Below, piece by piece: positions 19,026 through 28,664 of a stretch of 64,000 nucleotides of DNA (the stretch's first letter is position 1; each line of letters opens with the position of its first letter). A program made the position numbers and the translations under genes. Origin of the DNA: Mycolicibacterium hodleri (GTDB lineage: Bacteria > Actinomycetota > Actinomycetes > Mycobacteriales > Mycobacteriaceae). The stretch lies in NCBI RefSeq assembly GCF_025822245.1, contig NZ_JACKTL010000041.1, positions 79,478-143,477 of the forward strand, read 5' to 3'. The notes beneath the pieces were generated by a model, which did not search any database, was not told the origin of the DNA, and saw only the letters and a program-made list of their open reading frames with translations.

Positions 19026-19912
19026 TTGGCTCCGATCCAGTCTGCGAACTTCAACCCGGAAATACGTTCGTACGCTTCGATGTAACGCCCTCTGGTGGCA
19101 TCGACGATGTCGGGCGGCAGCGCCGGAGGTGGCACGTCGCCGCTGCGGTCCCAACCCGAGTCGGGGCCGGTCAGCCAGTTGCGGACGAACTGCTTGTCGA
19201 AGCTGGCCTGCACGACGCCCTCCTGGTAGGCGTCGGCTCGCCAGTAGCGTGACGAGTCGGGGGTGAACACCTCGTCCGCCAGCACCATCTGGCCGTTCTC
19301 GTCGACTCCGAACTCGAACTTGGTGTCGGCGATGATGATGCCCTTGCCCAGGGCGTGGTCGGCAGCAGTGCGGTAGACGTCCAGCGTCAGGTCGCGCAAT
19401 TGGGCGGCCCGATCGGCGCCGACCGTCTCGACGATCGCCTCGAAGCTGACGTTCTCGTCGTGGCTGCCCAGCTCGGCCTTGGTGGCGGGGGTGAACAGCG
19501 GCTCGGCGAACTTGCTCGCCTCGGTCAGACCTGCGGGGAGCTCGATGCCACACACCCGGCCGGTGGCGCGGTAGTCGACGATGCCGGACCCGGTGAGGTA
19601 GCCACGGGCGACGCACTCGACCGGCATCATGTCCAACTGCTTCACCACCAGCGCGCGGCCGAGGACCTCGGCCGGAATCCGCTCGTCGTCGGGCGGTCCC
19701 GCCAGGTGATTGGGCGTATCCAGCAGGTCGAAGAAGAACACGCTCATCGCCGTGAGGATGCGGCCCTTGTCGGGGATCTCGCTGTCGAGGATGAAGTCGT
19801 AGGCGGAGATGCGGTCGCTGGCGACGAACAGCAGGTGGTCGGCGTCGACGCGATACAACTCGCGAACCTTGCCGCTGGCCAGATGTTGGTAGTCGGTCAG
19901 AGCTGGGCGCAT
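19022..19912 (-). CDS. purC: PurC, SAICAR synthetase
   Basis: 296 residues. ATP-dependent joining of CAIR and aspartate in purine synthesis. Family motifs: [27 protein letters not shown], the [15 protein letters not shown] signature and [13 protein letters not shown] start 6 nt after TAGTCT, consistent with a leaderless transcript. First gene of purC-ptrB-gpx, divergent from a membrane protein gene 40 bp away. H37Rv counterpart from memory: Rv0780. Confidence 0.97.
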   Translation of the reverse strand: MRPALTDYQHLASGKVRELYRVDADHLLFVASDRISAYDFILDSEIPDKGRILTAMSVFFFDLLDTPNHLAGPPDDERIPAEVLGRALVVKQLDMMPVECVARGYLTGSGIVDYRATGRVCGIELPAGLTEASKFAEPLFTPATKAELGSHDENVSFEAIVETVGADRAAQLRDLTLDVYRTAADHALGKGIIIADTKFEFGVDENGQMVLADEVFTPDSSRYWRADAYQEGVVQASFDKQFVRNWLTGPDSGWDRSGDVPPPALPPDIVDATRGRYIEAYERISGLKFADWIGAK

Positions 19913-19918
19913 CGGCCA

Positions 19919-19924
19919 AGACTA
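19919..19924 (-). promoter_or_regulatory. -10 hexamer TAGTCT for leaderless purC
   Basis: TAGTCT on the minus strand, then 6 nt and the purC ATG. No Shine-Dalgarno sequence is visible in the short gap. Confidence 0.55.
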
Positions 19925-19952
19925 TCGGGCCATCTGTGCTGGGATCACATCC

Positions 19953-20567
19953 ATGAGCTCTCGCTACGTGCCGTACGCCACCACCCCCGGCCGGCTGCTC
20001 GCCCAGTTGACCAGCGACGCCGTCGTCGTCGTGTGGACCATCGTGTGGGTGCTCGTCGGACTGGCGGTGCACTCCGCGGTGAGTTCGATCGCCGCGGTGG
20101 GCCGCCAGCTCAACGACGGCGCCACCGGGGTCTCGGACAATCTGAACTCCGCGGGCGACAGCACCGACGACGTCCCCCTGATCGGCGAAGCGCTGAGCAA
20201 GCCGCTACGCGCCGCCAGCCGAGCGGCACTGGACATCGCCGGCGCGGGCCACAGCCTCGACAGCACCGCGACGTGGCTGGCAGTGGTGTTGGGTCTGGCG
20301 GTCGCCGCACCTCCGATCCTGTTCGTCGGGCTGCCGTGGCTGGTGTTGCGCATCCGGTTCTTCCGACGCAAGTGGACGGCGCTCACGCTGGCGGCGACCC
20401 CCGCGGGTGAGCAGTTGCTGGCGCTGCGCGCATTGGCCAATCGCCCGCTGGCCAAGCTGGCGGCGGTCAGCATCGACCCCGTCGGCGCCTGGCGTCGTGA
20501 CGACGCGATTGCCATTCGCGGGTTGGCGAACCTCGAGCTGCGGTCCTCGGGCATCCGCCGCAAGTAA
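19953..20567 (+). CDS. Conserved membrane protein of unknown function
   Basis: 204 residues with two membrane segments: AVVVVWTIVWVLVGLAVHSAV (about 23-43) and WLAVVLGLAVAAPPILFVGLPWLVL (about 108-132). Between them is a mostly polar loop (GVSDNLNSAGDSTDDVP), and the C-terminal 70 residues are basic and probably cytosolic. No enzyme motif. Divergent from purC with a 40 bp gap. H37Rv counterpart from memory: Rv0779c. Confidence 0.82.
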   Translation: MSSRYVPYATTPGRLLAQLTSDAVVVVWTIVWVLVGLAVHSAVSSIAAVGRQLNDGATGVSDNLNSAGDSTDDVPLIGEALSKPLRAASRAALDIAGAGHSLDSTATWLAVVLGLAVAAPPILFVGLPWLVLRIRFFRRKWTALTLAATPAGEQLLALRALANRPLAKLAAVSIDPVGAWRRDDAIAIRGLANLELRSSGIRRK

Positions 20568-20668
20568 CTTCCCCCCGCGATTTGTGTGCGATTTGTTGCG
20601 CTGACCGCTCTCAAAAGCACGCAAGTCGCAAGTGGAACCCGGCGCTAGCCGCCGCCGTCCAAGATGGC

Positions 20669-21529
20669 GTGATAGATGACCTCCTCCGTCGGCACGATGG
20701 CGTCGTGACGCTCGCCCAAGCCAGCGCCGCCGGACTGAGCCGCCATGCAGTCAATCGCCGAGTGCGGTCCGGTCGATGGCGTAGGTGCTCACCCGGGGTC
20801 TTCTTCGTGGACGACCGGGCGTTCAGTGACGCAGCACGTGTTCGGGCCGCAGTCTGGGGGCACGGCGCCGACGCAGCCGCAAGTGGGCTTGCGGCGGCGT
20901 GGTGGCATTGCGTCACGCAGTTTGCACCCGACGTGGTGGAAGTGACTGTGCCCAGAGCTGCACATCGTGTCGATCGTGACGGCGTTCGTATACGCCGGCG
21001 CGACCTCGCGCAGATGGACGTCGTCGAGCGCGATGGTCTACGCGTGACCGCTTTGCCTCTGACCGTCGTGGAGGCCGCAACCCGCCGCGGCGGCGGAGCG
21101 AAACTGCTCGATCGAGCACTCCAACGACATACACAGCTGCCCGCACTGTGGTCGGCTCACCTTCGCAACAAGGGCAGGCATGGTTCGCCAGCCGCACGTC
21201 GACTCCTGCAGGCAGCAGATGACGGCGCCCGGTCGGAGGCTGAGCGCGTGCTCGTGCGACTTCTCCGGACCTCGGGGATCACCGGATGGAGAGTCAACCG
21301 TCAGGTAGCTGGTTATGAGGTCGACGTCCTCTTTAGGGACGCGAGGGTGGTCATCGAAATCGACGGCTTTGCCTTTCACAGCGACGCCGAGACGTTTCAA
21401 CGCGACCGGAGCAGGCAGAACGCCATCGCCCTGGCGGGCTACCAGATACTGAGGTTCACTTGGTTGGACCTCGTCGAGTATCCAGAGCGAGTGATCGCGG
21501 AGATCCGCCGTGCGATTTGCGGTGGTTGA
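20669..21529 (+). CDS. DUF559 (Vsr-like endonuclease fold) protein with AbiEi-like N-terminal domain
   Basis: About 286 residues from GTG 20669; the start is uncertain because the frame stays open to TTG 20582. The N-terminus (LLRRHDGVVTLAQASAAGLSRHAVNRRVRSGRW) is a winged-helix of the AbiEi antitoxin type. The C-terminal 100 residues hold the PD-(D/E)xK-like fold of DUF559: YEVDVLFRDARVVIEIDGFAFHS, then QRDRSRQNAIALAGYQILRFTW. Substrate and role are unknown. GTGCGATTTG-type repeats flank the gene (about 20578-20597 and 21510-21566), which may mean it is a mobile cassette. Confidence 0.8.
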   Translation: MIDDLLRRHDGVVTLAQASAAGLSRHAVNRRVRSGRWRRCSPGVFFVDDRAFSDAARVRAAVWGHGADAAASGLAAAWWHCVTQFAPDVVEVTVPRAAHRVDRDGVRIRRRDLAQMDVVERDGLRVTALPLTVVEAATRRGGGAKLLDRALQRHTQLPALWSAHLRNKGRHGSPAARRLLQAADDGARSEAERVLVRLLRTSGITGWRVNRQVAGYEVDVLFRDARVVIEIDGFAFHSDAETFQRDRSRQNAIALAGYQILRFTWLDLVEYPERVIAEIRRAICGG

Positions 21530-21566
21530 GGAGCGGTCACCGCTCCTTTGCGACCGCAAATCGCAC
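21510..21566. terminator. Large imperfect inverted repeat between convergent DUF559 and cyp126
   Basis: A 57 bp structure centred on 21538. Outer arms of 14 bp (GTGCGATTTGCGGT at 21510-21523 and its exact complement at 21553-21566) and inner arms of about 10 bp (GAGGAGCGGT/ACCGCTCCTT, 21528-21548). It contains both convergent stop codons. It may end transcription in both directions, but it lacks a clear T-tract and could instead be a repeat-element palindrome. Confidence 0.6.
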
Positions 21567-22739
21567 GGGGAGGTGACGGATGCCCGTGTGCCGACTGCTC
21601 CGTGTCCACTCGACGGGCCCCGCCAACTCCGCCGACGCGAAGCGGGCCAACAGCTCCTCGAACAGCACCCGCAACTCCAGACGGGCCAGGTTCGCACCGA
21701 GGCAGTAGTGCACGCCCTGCCCAAAGCCCAAGTGCGGATTGGGCTTTCGCGTGACGTCGAAGACGTCCGGGTCGGCGAAGACCAGGTCGTCACGGTTCGC
21801 CGAGCCCTCCCAGATCTGCACCTTCTGCCCGGCCTGGACCTGACACCCGCCGAGCAGCACGTCGCACGTGGCCGTCCGGCGCTTCGACGGCGACGGCGAG
21901 GTCCACCGCACCATCTCCTCGACGGCCGTGGGCAGCAGACCCGGCGACGAACGCAGCAACCGCATCTGGTCCGGATTGGTGATCAAGGCCAGCAGTCCAC
22001 CGGCAATCGCGTTGCGCGTGGTCTCCGCACCGGCGCTGAACAGCAGGCTGAAGAACAGGTAGAGCTCGAGTTCGCCGAGCGCGCAGGCCTCGTCGTTGGC
22101 CACGATCGAGAGCATGTCGTCAGTCGGGGCGGCCCGCTTGGCGGCCACCAACTCCGCACCGTAGGCGTACATCCGCGCCCCGTCCTCGGCGCTCGCCGTG
22201 CGACCGAGGTCGAACTGTGGCTCGATGGCGTGGAACAGCCAATGGCGTTCGGACTCCGGCACTCCCAGCAGAATGCAGATCATCTGCATCGGCAGTTCGG
22301 CGGCCACGTCGACCAGGAAGTCGACGGGCCGACCCGGCTTGAGACCGTCCAGCAACCGCCGCGCCCGCGACCGCAGGTCGTCCTCCACGCGCCCGATCAT
22401 CCGTGGGGTCAGGCCGGAGCTCACCAGCCGTCGGATCTGCGCGTGCCGCGGGTCGTCCATCATGTTGAGCACCTGGCCGGCGATCGACAGGTCCCCAAGC
22501 AGCGTCCCGCCGTACGGCCGCTCACCGCCCGTCACCGACGAGAACGTCGCCGGATCACGCAGCACGGCAAGGCTTTCCGCGTACGTCGCGACGGACCAGA
22601 AGCCCTCGCCGTCGGGGGTGTGTTCGGTGGGCTCGTGCCAGTAGACGGGAGCTTCGCGGCGGTGCACCGCGAACAATTCGTGCGGAAATCCCGCCGCGAA
22701 GTTGTCCAGGTCGGTGAAGTCCACCGCCGCCAAGCTCAC
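21537..22739 (-). CDS. cyp126: Cytochrome P450, CYP126 type
   Basis: 400 residues, complete P450. I-helix [12 protein letters not shown]-helix EEMVRW (E-x-x-R) and haem loop [15 protein letters not shown] with the thiolate Cys. The GTG start overlaps the purB stop (GTGA), so the two are translationally coupled. The next-to-purB position matches CYP126 (Rv0778, from memory). Substrate not established from sequence. Needs a ferredoxin partner, which could come from the cyp51 operon. Confidence 0.93.
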   Translation of the reverse strand: MSLAAVDFTDLDNFAAGFPHELFAVHRREAPVYWHEPTEHTPDGEGFWSVATYAESLAVLRDPATFSSVTGGERPYGGTLLGDLSIAGQVLNMMDDPRHAQIRRLVSSGLTPRMIGRVEDDLRSRARRLLDGLKPGRPVDFLVDVAAELPMQMICILLGVPESERHWLFHAIEPQFDLGRTASAEDGARMYAYGAELVAAKRAAPTDDMLSIVANDEACALGELELYLFFSLLFSAGAETTRNAIAGGLLALITNPDQMRLLRSSPGLLPTAVEEMVRWTSPSPSKRRTATCDVLLGGCQVQAGQKVQIWEGSANRDDLVFADPDVFDVTRKPNPHLGFGQGVHYCLGANLARLELRVLFEELLARFASAELAGPVEWTRSSRHTGIRHLPVRFAVAKER

Positions 22740-24154
22740 AGGATGGCGCCCGAGGTGTAGGCGGCCGCCTCAGGGTATCGGCCCACCAGCTCCTCGACGG
22801 CCGCGACCACCGCGTCCACCTGCGCGCCTGCCGCACCGGTGAACGCCTCCTTGTCGGCCAGCGCCGCATCCAGTGCCGCGCGGTCCAGTGGCAGTCGAGG
22901 ATCGGCAGCCAACCGGTCGAGAAGGTCTGGCTCCAAGCCACGTTCGCGCATCGCCAGCGCGACGGCGACCGCGTGCTCCTTGATGACCTCGTGAGCCGTC
23001 TCGCGTCCGACGCCTGCGCGGACGGCGGCGATCAGGATGCGGGTGGTGGCCAGGAACGGCAGGTAGCGGTCCAGCTCGCGCTGGATGACGGCCGGGTAGG
23101 CGCCGAATTCGTCGAGCACGGTCAGGAAGGTCTCGATCTGGCCGTCGAGGGCGAAGAACGCATCGGGAAGGGCGACCCGGCGCACCACCGAGCAGAAGAC
23201 GTCACCCTCGTTCCACTGCGCGCCGGCCAGTTCGGCGGCCATCGACCCGTACCCGCGCAACACCACCTGCAGGCCGTTCACCCGTTCACAGGACCGGCTG
23301 TTCATCTTGTGCGGCATCGCCGACGAGCCAACCTGCCCCGGCGCGAACCCCTCGGTGACGAGTTCGTTGCCCGCCATCAGCCGGATGGTGTGGGCCAGCG
23401 ACGACGGCCCGGCCCCGAGCTGCACCAGCGCCGAGAGCACGTCGTGGTCCAGCGAACGCGGGTAGATCTGTCCAACACTGGTCAAAACGTCGGCGAATCC
23501 CAGGAATTCGGCCACCCGCCGCTCGAGGGCGTCCAGCCGTGCGGTGTCGCCGTCGAACAGGTCGAGCATGTCCTGCGCAGTGCCCATCGGTCCCTTGATC
23601 CCCCGCAGCGGGTAGCGGTCGATCAGCTCCGTCAGCCGGGTCAGCGCGATCAACGTCTCCTCGGCCGCCGAGGCGAACCGCTTGCCCAGCGTCGTCGCCT
23701 GCGCCGCGACGTTGTGCGAGCGGCCCGCCATCACCAAGTCGCGATAGAGGTCCGCGCGCTCGGCCAGCCGCGCGACCACCGCGACACCGTGGGCGTGGAC
23801 GAGCTGCAGTGAGCGGCGGATCTGCAGCTGCTCGACGTTCTCGGTGAGATCGCGACTGGTCATGCCCTTGTGCACGTGCTCGTGGCCGGCGAGGGCGTTG
23901 AATTCCTCGATGCGCGCCTTGACGTCGTGGCGGGTGACGCGCTCGCGTTCGTTGATCGAGGCCAGGTCGACCTGCTCCAGAACTCGCTCGTAGTCGTCGA
24001 CGACGCCGTCGGGCACCGAGACGCCCAGCTCAGCCTGGGCGCGGAGGACGGCGATCCACAGCCGCCGCTCCGCGACGATCTTGGCTTCTGGCGACCAGAT
24101 CGCCACCATCTCCGCGCTGGCGTACCGATTGGCCAGGACATTCGGAATCGTCAC
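22736..24154 (-). CDS. purB: PurB, adenylosuccinate lyase
   Basis: 472 residues from GTG 24154 ([13 protein letters not shown]). Acts twice in purine synthesis, splitting SAICAR and adenylosuccinate with release of fumarate. The fumarase/aspartase signature is [17 protein letters not shown], with further conserved stretches [12 protein letters not shown] and [22 protein letters not shown] lies 8 nt before the GTG. The GTG start matches the usual family length; the longer open frame adds a non-family segment. Divergent from relZ across 40 bp. H37Rv counterpart from memory: Rv0777. Confidence 0.97.
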   Translation of the reverse strand: MTIPNVLANRYASAEMVAIWSPEAKIVAERRLWIAVLRAQAELGVSVPDGVVDDYERVLEQVDLASINERERVTRHDVKARIEEFNALAGHEHVHKGMTSRDLTENVEQLQIRRSLQLVHAHGVAVVARLAERADLYRDLVMAGRSHNVAAQATTLGKRFASAAEETLIALTRLTELIDRYPLRGIKGPMGTAQDMLDLFDGDTARLDALERRVAEFLGFADVLTSVGQIYPRSLDHDVLSALVQLGAGPSSLAHTIRLMAGNELVTEGFAPGQVGSSAMPHKMNSRSCERVNGLQVVLRGYGSMAAELAGAQWNEGDVFCSVVRRVALPDAFFALDGQIETFLTVLDEFGAYPAVIQRELDRYLPFLATTRILIAAVRAGVGRETAHEVIKEHAVAVALAMRERGLEPDLLDRLAADPRLPLDRAALDAALADKEAFTGAAGAQVDAVVAAVEELVGRYPEAAAYTSGAIL

Positions 24155-24162
24155 GGATACAC

Positions 24163-24168
24163 AGCTTA
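24163..24168 (-). promoter_or_regulatory. -10 hexamer TAAGCT for purB
   Basis: TAAGCT on the minus strand, 8 nt before the purB GTG and inside the 40 bp divergent gap with relZ. Spacing allows a leaderless or near-leaderless start. Confidence 0.45.
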
Positions 24169-24194
24169 CGACCCGGCTGAGGCAAGCTAGACCG

Positions 24195-25910
24195 ATGTAC
24201 TTCGTCGGCGTGGACCTGGCGTGGGGTGAGCGCAAGCCAACGGGCGTCGCGGTCGTCGACGACGGCGGCCGGTTGGTCTACGTCGGCGTTGCGCAGGACG
24301 ACGCCAGCATCCGGGCGGCGATCGGGCCCTACGTCCAGGACGACTGCCTGGTGGCCTTCGACGCGCCGCTCGTGGTGACCAACCCGACCGGTCAGCGGCC
24401 CAGCGAGGCGGCCCTCAACCGCGACTTCGCGAAGTTCGAGGCTGGCGCGCACCCCACCAACACCGGCAAGCCCGAGTTCGCCGGCACCCCGCGGGCGGCC
24501 CGGCTCGCCGCCGAGCTGGACCTCGACATCGATCCGAATTCCACGGCGCCGCGGCGGGCCATCGAGGTCTACCCGCACCCTGCGACCGTGGCACTGTTCC
24601 GGCTCGGCCGGACGCTGAAGTACAAGTCGAAGCCCGGTCGCAGCGTCGCCCAGCTCCGCTCCGAGTTGCTGCGACTGCTGGACCTGATCGAGACGCTCGC
24701 CCAGGCCACGCCCCCGCTGCGGGTCGCCGACCACGACGGCTGGATCGCCCTTCGGCACGCCGTGGAGACGGCCGAGCGCAAGAGCGAGCTGCGCCGCGCC
24801 GAAGACCCCGTCGACGCGGTGGTGTGTGCCTACGTCGCCCTGTTCGCCACCCGCAGGCCGGGCGACGTCACGGTCTACGGCGACGCCGAGACGGGCGCCA
24901 CCATCACCCCGACCCTCCCGCCGGACCTGTTCCCCGCGCCGCAGGAGCCGACGCCCGGTGCGGTGCGCGACGCCATCGCGGAGTTCGCCGCCAGGCGGCC
25001 CGCGCTGATCGGCGCGACCGAGCGCTACCTCCATCTCGTGACGACGTTGCTCGACGACGCCGGCATCAACTACCTCGATGTGACGGCGCGAACCAAGAGC
25101 GTGGCGTCCTTCGCGGAGAAGGCCGACCGCAGCGTCGACGGCCGTCGCCTCTACACCGATCCACTCTCCGAGCTCACCGATCAGATCGGTCTGCGGATCA
25201 TCACGTTCCTGCGCGACGACGTCACCACCGTGGCCAACCTGCTGTCCGAGGAGATGCAGCTGCTCGACGATCGCGACATGGGCCAGGAGACCGCCCGTGA
25301 GGGCCGTTGGGGTTACGCCAGCAGACATCTGCTGGTGGCCGTCGAGGGCGAGCAGCAGCCCGCGTCGATTCAGGTGCGGACGGTTCTTCAGCACGCGTGG
25401 GCGGAGTTCGAGCACGACATCCGCTACAAGGGCTCCATTCCCGAGGAGGACGCCCCGGATCTGGATCGCCGGTTCACCCTCGCGGCGGGTCTGCTCGAGT
25501 TGGCCGACCGGGAGTTCTCCGCCATTCGCGAGCGCCTGAAGAGTTCTCCGCCCGCGGCGCGTTCCGAGCAATCCGACGACCCGCGCATCGGAACCCCCGT
25601 GTTGGCCACCTATCTGGGCAACCGCTTCCCCGACGCCGGCTGGTCGCGCACCGAGCACTACGCCTGGATCTCCGGGCTGCTGCTGGAATTGGGCGTCGAC
25701 TCGCTCGACGAACTCGACGAGCTGCTCGCCGGTCTGGACACCGACGCGGTCAACGCCAAGATGGACTACCGCTACCCGGCGGGTGCGGTACGCCGCCTCG
25801 ACGACGCGCTGCTGGCTCGTTACGGCGACCGCTACGTGGGCCTGACGGGCAACGCCCACCGCGTCGCCCAGCTGCAGGCGCGTCTCGAAAAGCTCTCGGC
25901 CGCGGGATGA
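24195..25910 (+). CDS. relZ: RelZ-type fusion: DUF429 (RNase HII-like) plus RelA/SpoT synthetase
   Basis: 571 residues from ATG 24195. Residues 1-245 are DUF429 with an RNase H-like start (FVGVDLAWGERKPTGVAV, Asp7). Residues 256-413 are a small alarmone synthetase: TARTKSVASFAEK (Arg299, Lys301), LTDQIGLRI (Asp329), WGYASRHLLV and SIQVRTVLQHAWAEFEH. The last 150 residues are helical. This matches M. smegmatis RelZ/MS_RHII-RSD, reported to act on RNA:DNA hybrids and to make alarmones. The synthetase motif has Ser391 where related enzymes usually have Glu. The H37Rv position holds only a DUF429-length gene (Rv0776c, from memory). Confidence 0.9.
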   Translation: MYFVGVDLAWGERKPTGVAVVDDGGRLVYVGVAQDDASIRAAIGPYVQDDCLVAFDAPLVVTNPTGQRPSEAALNRDFAKFEAGAHPTNTGKPEFAGTPRAARLAAELDLDIDPNSTAPRRAIEVYPHPATVALFRLGRTLKYKSKPGRSVAQLRSELLRLLDLIETLAQATPPLRVADHDGWIALRHAVETAERKSELRRAEDPVDAVVCAYVALFATRRPGDVTVYGDAETGATITPTLPPDLFPAPQEPTPGAVRDAIAEFAARRPALIGATERYLHLVTTLLDDAGINYLDVTARTKSVASFAEKADRSVDGRRLYTDPLSELTDQIGLRIITFLRDDVTTVANLLSEEMQLLDDRDMGQETAREGRWGYASRHLLVAVEGEQQPASIQVRTVLQHAWAEFEHDIRYKGSIPEEDAPDLDRRFTLAAGLLELADREFSAIRERLKSSPPAARSEQSDDPRIGTPVLATYLGNRFPDAGWSRTEHYAWISGLLLELGVDSLDELDELLAGLDTDAVNAKMDYRYPAGAVRRLDDALLARYGDRYVGLTGNAHRVAQLQARLEKLSAAG

Positions 25911-25911
25911 T

Positions 25912-26769
25912 TCAGGGCTTGCGAGCCATGATCACGTCTACCGGGTGGGGCACCACGCCCGGATGACCGGGCAGGGAGACGTCGCGTAGGTAGTCGAGCA
26001 ACCGTTCGCGCGCCGACGGTGTCAGCGCGCGCGAGCGGGCCCCGATCAGGAAGTCGAGGACGTCCTCGCCGCGCCCCAGCGGATCGCTCAGGGCGTCCCG
26101 GACGTCAAGGCGTCCGACGATCGTCTCGGTGGCGACGGACAGGCCGCGCCGTTCGAGATCGGCGTGCACGTCCTCGGCGAACCATGGCGTCCGCCCGGCC
26201 CACGGACACAGCATCTCGGTGAGGACGCACAACGGTTCCAACGGCGCGACGGCGGCCAGCAACAGCCCGCCCGACCTGAGCAGGCTCAGCCCGTGGTCGA
26301 GCGCCGCGGACAGGTTCGCGACGTAGTAGAGCGAATGCACGAAGTGCACCAGATCTGCGGGATGGCCGGCGTCGTGGTCGGCGAAGTCACCGATCACGAC
26401 GGTCGGGACGAGTCGCTGGAGGCCAAGCGAATTCATCCGCTCGGCGAATCCGGCAGCTGACGCCGCATGCGGTTCGACGCCCGTGTACCGCACCCGGCGC
26501 CCGCCGGTCGCCAGCGCGGCGGCCAGGGGCGCGTCGACGCTGCCGTCGCCCACCCCGACCCCGACGACGCGCACCGGTTCGCAGTCGACGAGCAGCGGGG
26601 GCAACTCGCCCACCAACCACTCCTGCAGGCGGCGGCGCTGATCGCTGGCCGCCTCGTAGCGGGCGTGGGTGCGGGCGTACCGCTCCCTCGTCAGCGCCGG
26701 GAGAGCCGGCTGTTCCAGGACTCGTTCCCGTAAGCCCGCCAGGGGCACGGGCAGCCCGATCAATGTCAT
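25912..26769 (-). CDS. SAM-dependent methyltransferase, histamine N-methyltransferase-like
   Basis: 285 residues from ATG 26769. SAM motif I is VVGVGVGDGSVD (68-79), with VEPHAASAAGF as motif II. The helix-strand VHFVHSLYYVANLSAALDHG and a late VGRLDVRDAL...VLDFLIGA block resemble, from memory, vertebrate histamine N-methyltransferase. That suggests an amine or imidazole-type acceptor, but this is inference. Its stop lies 1 bp from the convergent relZ stop. Divergent from a second methyltransferase gene 102 bp away. Confidence 0.75.
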   Translation of the reverse strand: MTLIGLPVPLAGLRERVLEQPALPALTRERYARTHARYEAASDQRRRLQEWLVGELPPLLVDCEPVRVVGVGVGDGSVDAPLAAALATGGRRVRYTGVEPHAASAAGFAERMNSLGLQRLVPTVVIGDFADHDAGHPADLVHFVHSLYYVANLSAALDHGLSLLRSGGLLLAAVAPLEPLCVLTEMLCPWAGRTPWFAEDVHADLERRGLSVATETIVGRLDVRDALSDPLGRGEDVLDFLIGARSRALTPSARERLLDYLRDVSLPGHPGVVPHPVDVIMARKP

Positions 26770-26871
26770 TTGCTGCCAGTGTCCCTCGAAGAGCGGCCAG
26801 GACGGCTCGATCGTCGACGCCGACACCGTTGCGTAAGAATCGGTCGTCGGGATCCGTGGTTGGCTTGACCG

Positions 26872-27690
26872 ATGACGAAACCCGACACCGCCCAGCGCAG
26901 CCTCGACCACTGGAGCGAGGCCGGGCGGGCGGAGATGCAGGCGTTCTACGCCCTCGCTACGGAGGACTATCGCCAACTCTCCGGCGCTCGCGACTGGAAC
27001 GCCGACCTCGCCGGGCATGCGGTCGACGGGCGGGTGAAGCTGCTGGACGTGGCCTGCGGGAGCGGCAAGTTCCCCACGGCGCTGCTCGCCTCGGGGCTGT
27101 CGACGGAGCCGGTCGTCGAGGTGGACCTGCTGGACCCGTCGGCGTTCAGCATCGCCGAGGCGCGCGCCGCGCTGGCCCCGCCGTTCGTGGCGGCCGGCGA
27201 GCACGAGCTCCTGCTCCAGGACTTCACCGGCACGGGGTACGACGTGGCGTGGGCCACCCACGCGCTCTACGCGCTGCCACCCGCCGAGCTGACCGCGGGC
27301 GTGGCCAAGATGGTCGCGTCCCTTCGCCCCGGTGGTTTCGGGGTGGTCGCCCAGGCGTCGTCGCGCTCGCACTATCTGACGTTCTACGACGCCTATCGCG
27401 CGTCGTTCGCGCCCGACGCCACCCCTTACACCGATGCCGAGGGGGTCACCGCCGCGCTGCGTGACGCGGGCGCACCGGTCGACGTTCGGGTGCTGAGCTA
27501 CCGCACCGGGACGTCCGATCGTGCCGTCGCGGAGGGCTTCCTGCAGCGCTGTGCGTTCGACGACACGGTGACCCTCGATCAGATGGAGGCCAGCGAGACA
27601 CTCGGCGCCTACCTCGCCGGCTGCCGAGGACCCGACGGTGCCTACGAGTTCACCCACGAAGCGCACCTGATCACTTGGCAGCAGCCATGA
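26872..27690 (+). CDS. SAM-dependent methyltransferase
   Basis: 272 residues. Class I methyltransferase with LLDVACGSGKFPTALL (about 57-72), an acidic motif II after VVEVDLLDPSAF, and YDVAWATHALYALPPAELTAG as motif IV/V. Acceptor unknown. Its TGA overlaps the next ATG (ATGA), coupling it to the PhyH dioxygenase. Together with the divergent HNMT-like enzyme and the downstream permease it suggests modification of a small amine or amino acid (inference). Confidence 0.82.
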   Translation: MTKPDTAQRSLDHWSEAGRAEMQAFYALATEDYRQLSGARDWNADLAGHAVDGRVKLLDVACGSGKFPTALLASGLSTEPVVEVDLLDPSAFSIAEARAALAPPFVAAGEHELLLQDFTGTGYDVAWATHALYALPPAELTAGVAKMVASLRPGGFGVVAQASSRSHYLTFYDAYRASFAPDATPYTDAEGVTAALRDAGAPVDVRVLSYRTGTSDRAVAEGFLQRCAFDDTVTLDQMEASETLGAYLAGCRGPDGAYEFTHEAHLITWQQP

Positions 27691-28664
27691 TTCGCAACCC
27701 GCACCTGTCCGACGCCACCGCCGCGGGTACCGCGGCCGACGTCGCCGTCGAGTGGGACCGGGGCAACGACCAGTGGTGGGACTGGTACATGTCCCTGGCC
27801 GACGGCCCGGCCCCCGACGGCCCGCTCGTCGACCCGCCGGTGCACGATCCCGGGCCGCTGCCGTCCGACGACGAGGTCGTCGCCGAACTCGACGTGGCGT
27901 ATCCGATCACCGACGAGCAGATCCGGCGGTTCCGTGCCGACGCGTTCGTCAAGTTGCCCGGCGTGCTCAGTCCCGGGACGGTTCGCCGTCTGCGGACGAG
28001 GCTGCGCGCCATGCTCGACGAGGCCGTCGATCCAGAAGTCGGCTTCCAGAGCCGCGAAATGATGTGGCTGGACGACGATCTGGTACGCGCCGCGGTGCTG
28101 TCGCCGCGCATCGGCGGCATCAGTGCGGCACTACTGGGGACCGACCGGGTTCGGCTCTATCACGACAACGCGCTGTCGAAGGAGCCCGGCGCGGGACGCA
28201 CCCCGTGGCACTACGACGCGCACCACTTCCCGCTCGACTCCCCCCAGGTGTTGACGGCGTGGATCCCGTTGCAGCCCACCCCACGGGAGATGGGTCCGTT
28301 GGCCTTTGCCCGCGGCGCCGACGTCGGAGAGCTGGTCGACGATCTCGAATTCGACAAGCACGGCACGTCCTACGACCGCGGGGTGTCGGAAGCCCTTCGC
28401 ACACACGGGGTTCAGGTCGAGGATGGGCCGTTCGCGGCGGGCGAGGTCAGCTTCCACGGGGCCAATTGCTTCCACACCGCGGGGGCCAACCGCACCACCG
28501 AGGCCCGCGTCGTGCTGGCCAACACCTACTTCGCCGACGGCACCCGCGTCGTGCCCAGCCCGACCATGGTCAGCGGCGACTGGCGCAAGTTCATCCCCGG
28601 CGCCGAGCCGGGACAAGTGGTGGCCAGCCCGCGCAACCCCCTGCTGAGACGTTGCGTCCGTTAG
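27687..28664 (+). CDS. Phytanoyl-CoA dioxygenase (PhyH) family oxygenase
   Basis: 325 residues from ATG 27687, coupled by ATGA to the methyltransferase. Fe(II)/2-oxoglutarate site is visible: His175 and Asp177 in TPWHYDAHHF, distal His263 in NCFHTAG, and Arg274 for 2-oxoglutarate. PhyH members hydroxylate fatty acyl-CoAs, amino acids or natural products; the neighbours favour a small molecule over a lipid. Ends on the base next to the convergent permease stop. An upstream ATG at 27675 is less likely given the overlap signal. Confidence 0.85.
   Translation: MIRNPHLSDATAAGTAADVAVEWDRGNDQWWDWYMSLADGPAPDGPLVDPPVHDPGPLPSDDEVVAELDVAYPITDEQIRRFRADAFVKLPGVLSPGTVRRLRTRLRAMLDEAVDPEVGFQSREMMWLDDDLVRAAVLSPRIGGISAALLGTDRVRLYHDNALSKEPGAGRTPWHYDAHHFPLDSPQVLTAWIPLQPTPREMGPLAFARGADVGELVDDLEFDKHGTSYDRGVSEALRTHGVQVEDGPFAAGEVSFHGANCFHTAGANRTTEARVVLANTYFADGTRVVPSPTMVSGDWRKFIPGAEPGQVVASPRNPLLRRCVR

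Noticed and set aside
19026..20072. N-terminal extension of ptrB
   Set aside because: Overlaps purC in another frame; ptrB starts at ATG 19025, which overlaps the purC stop.
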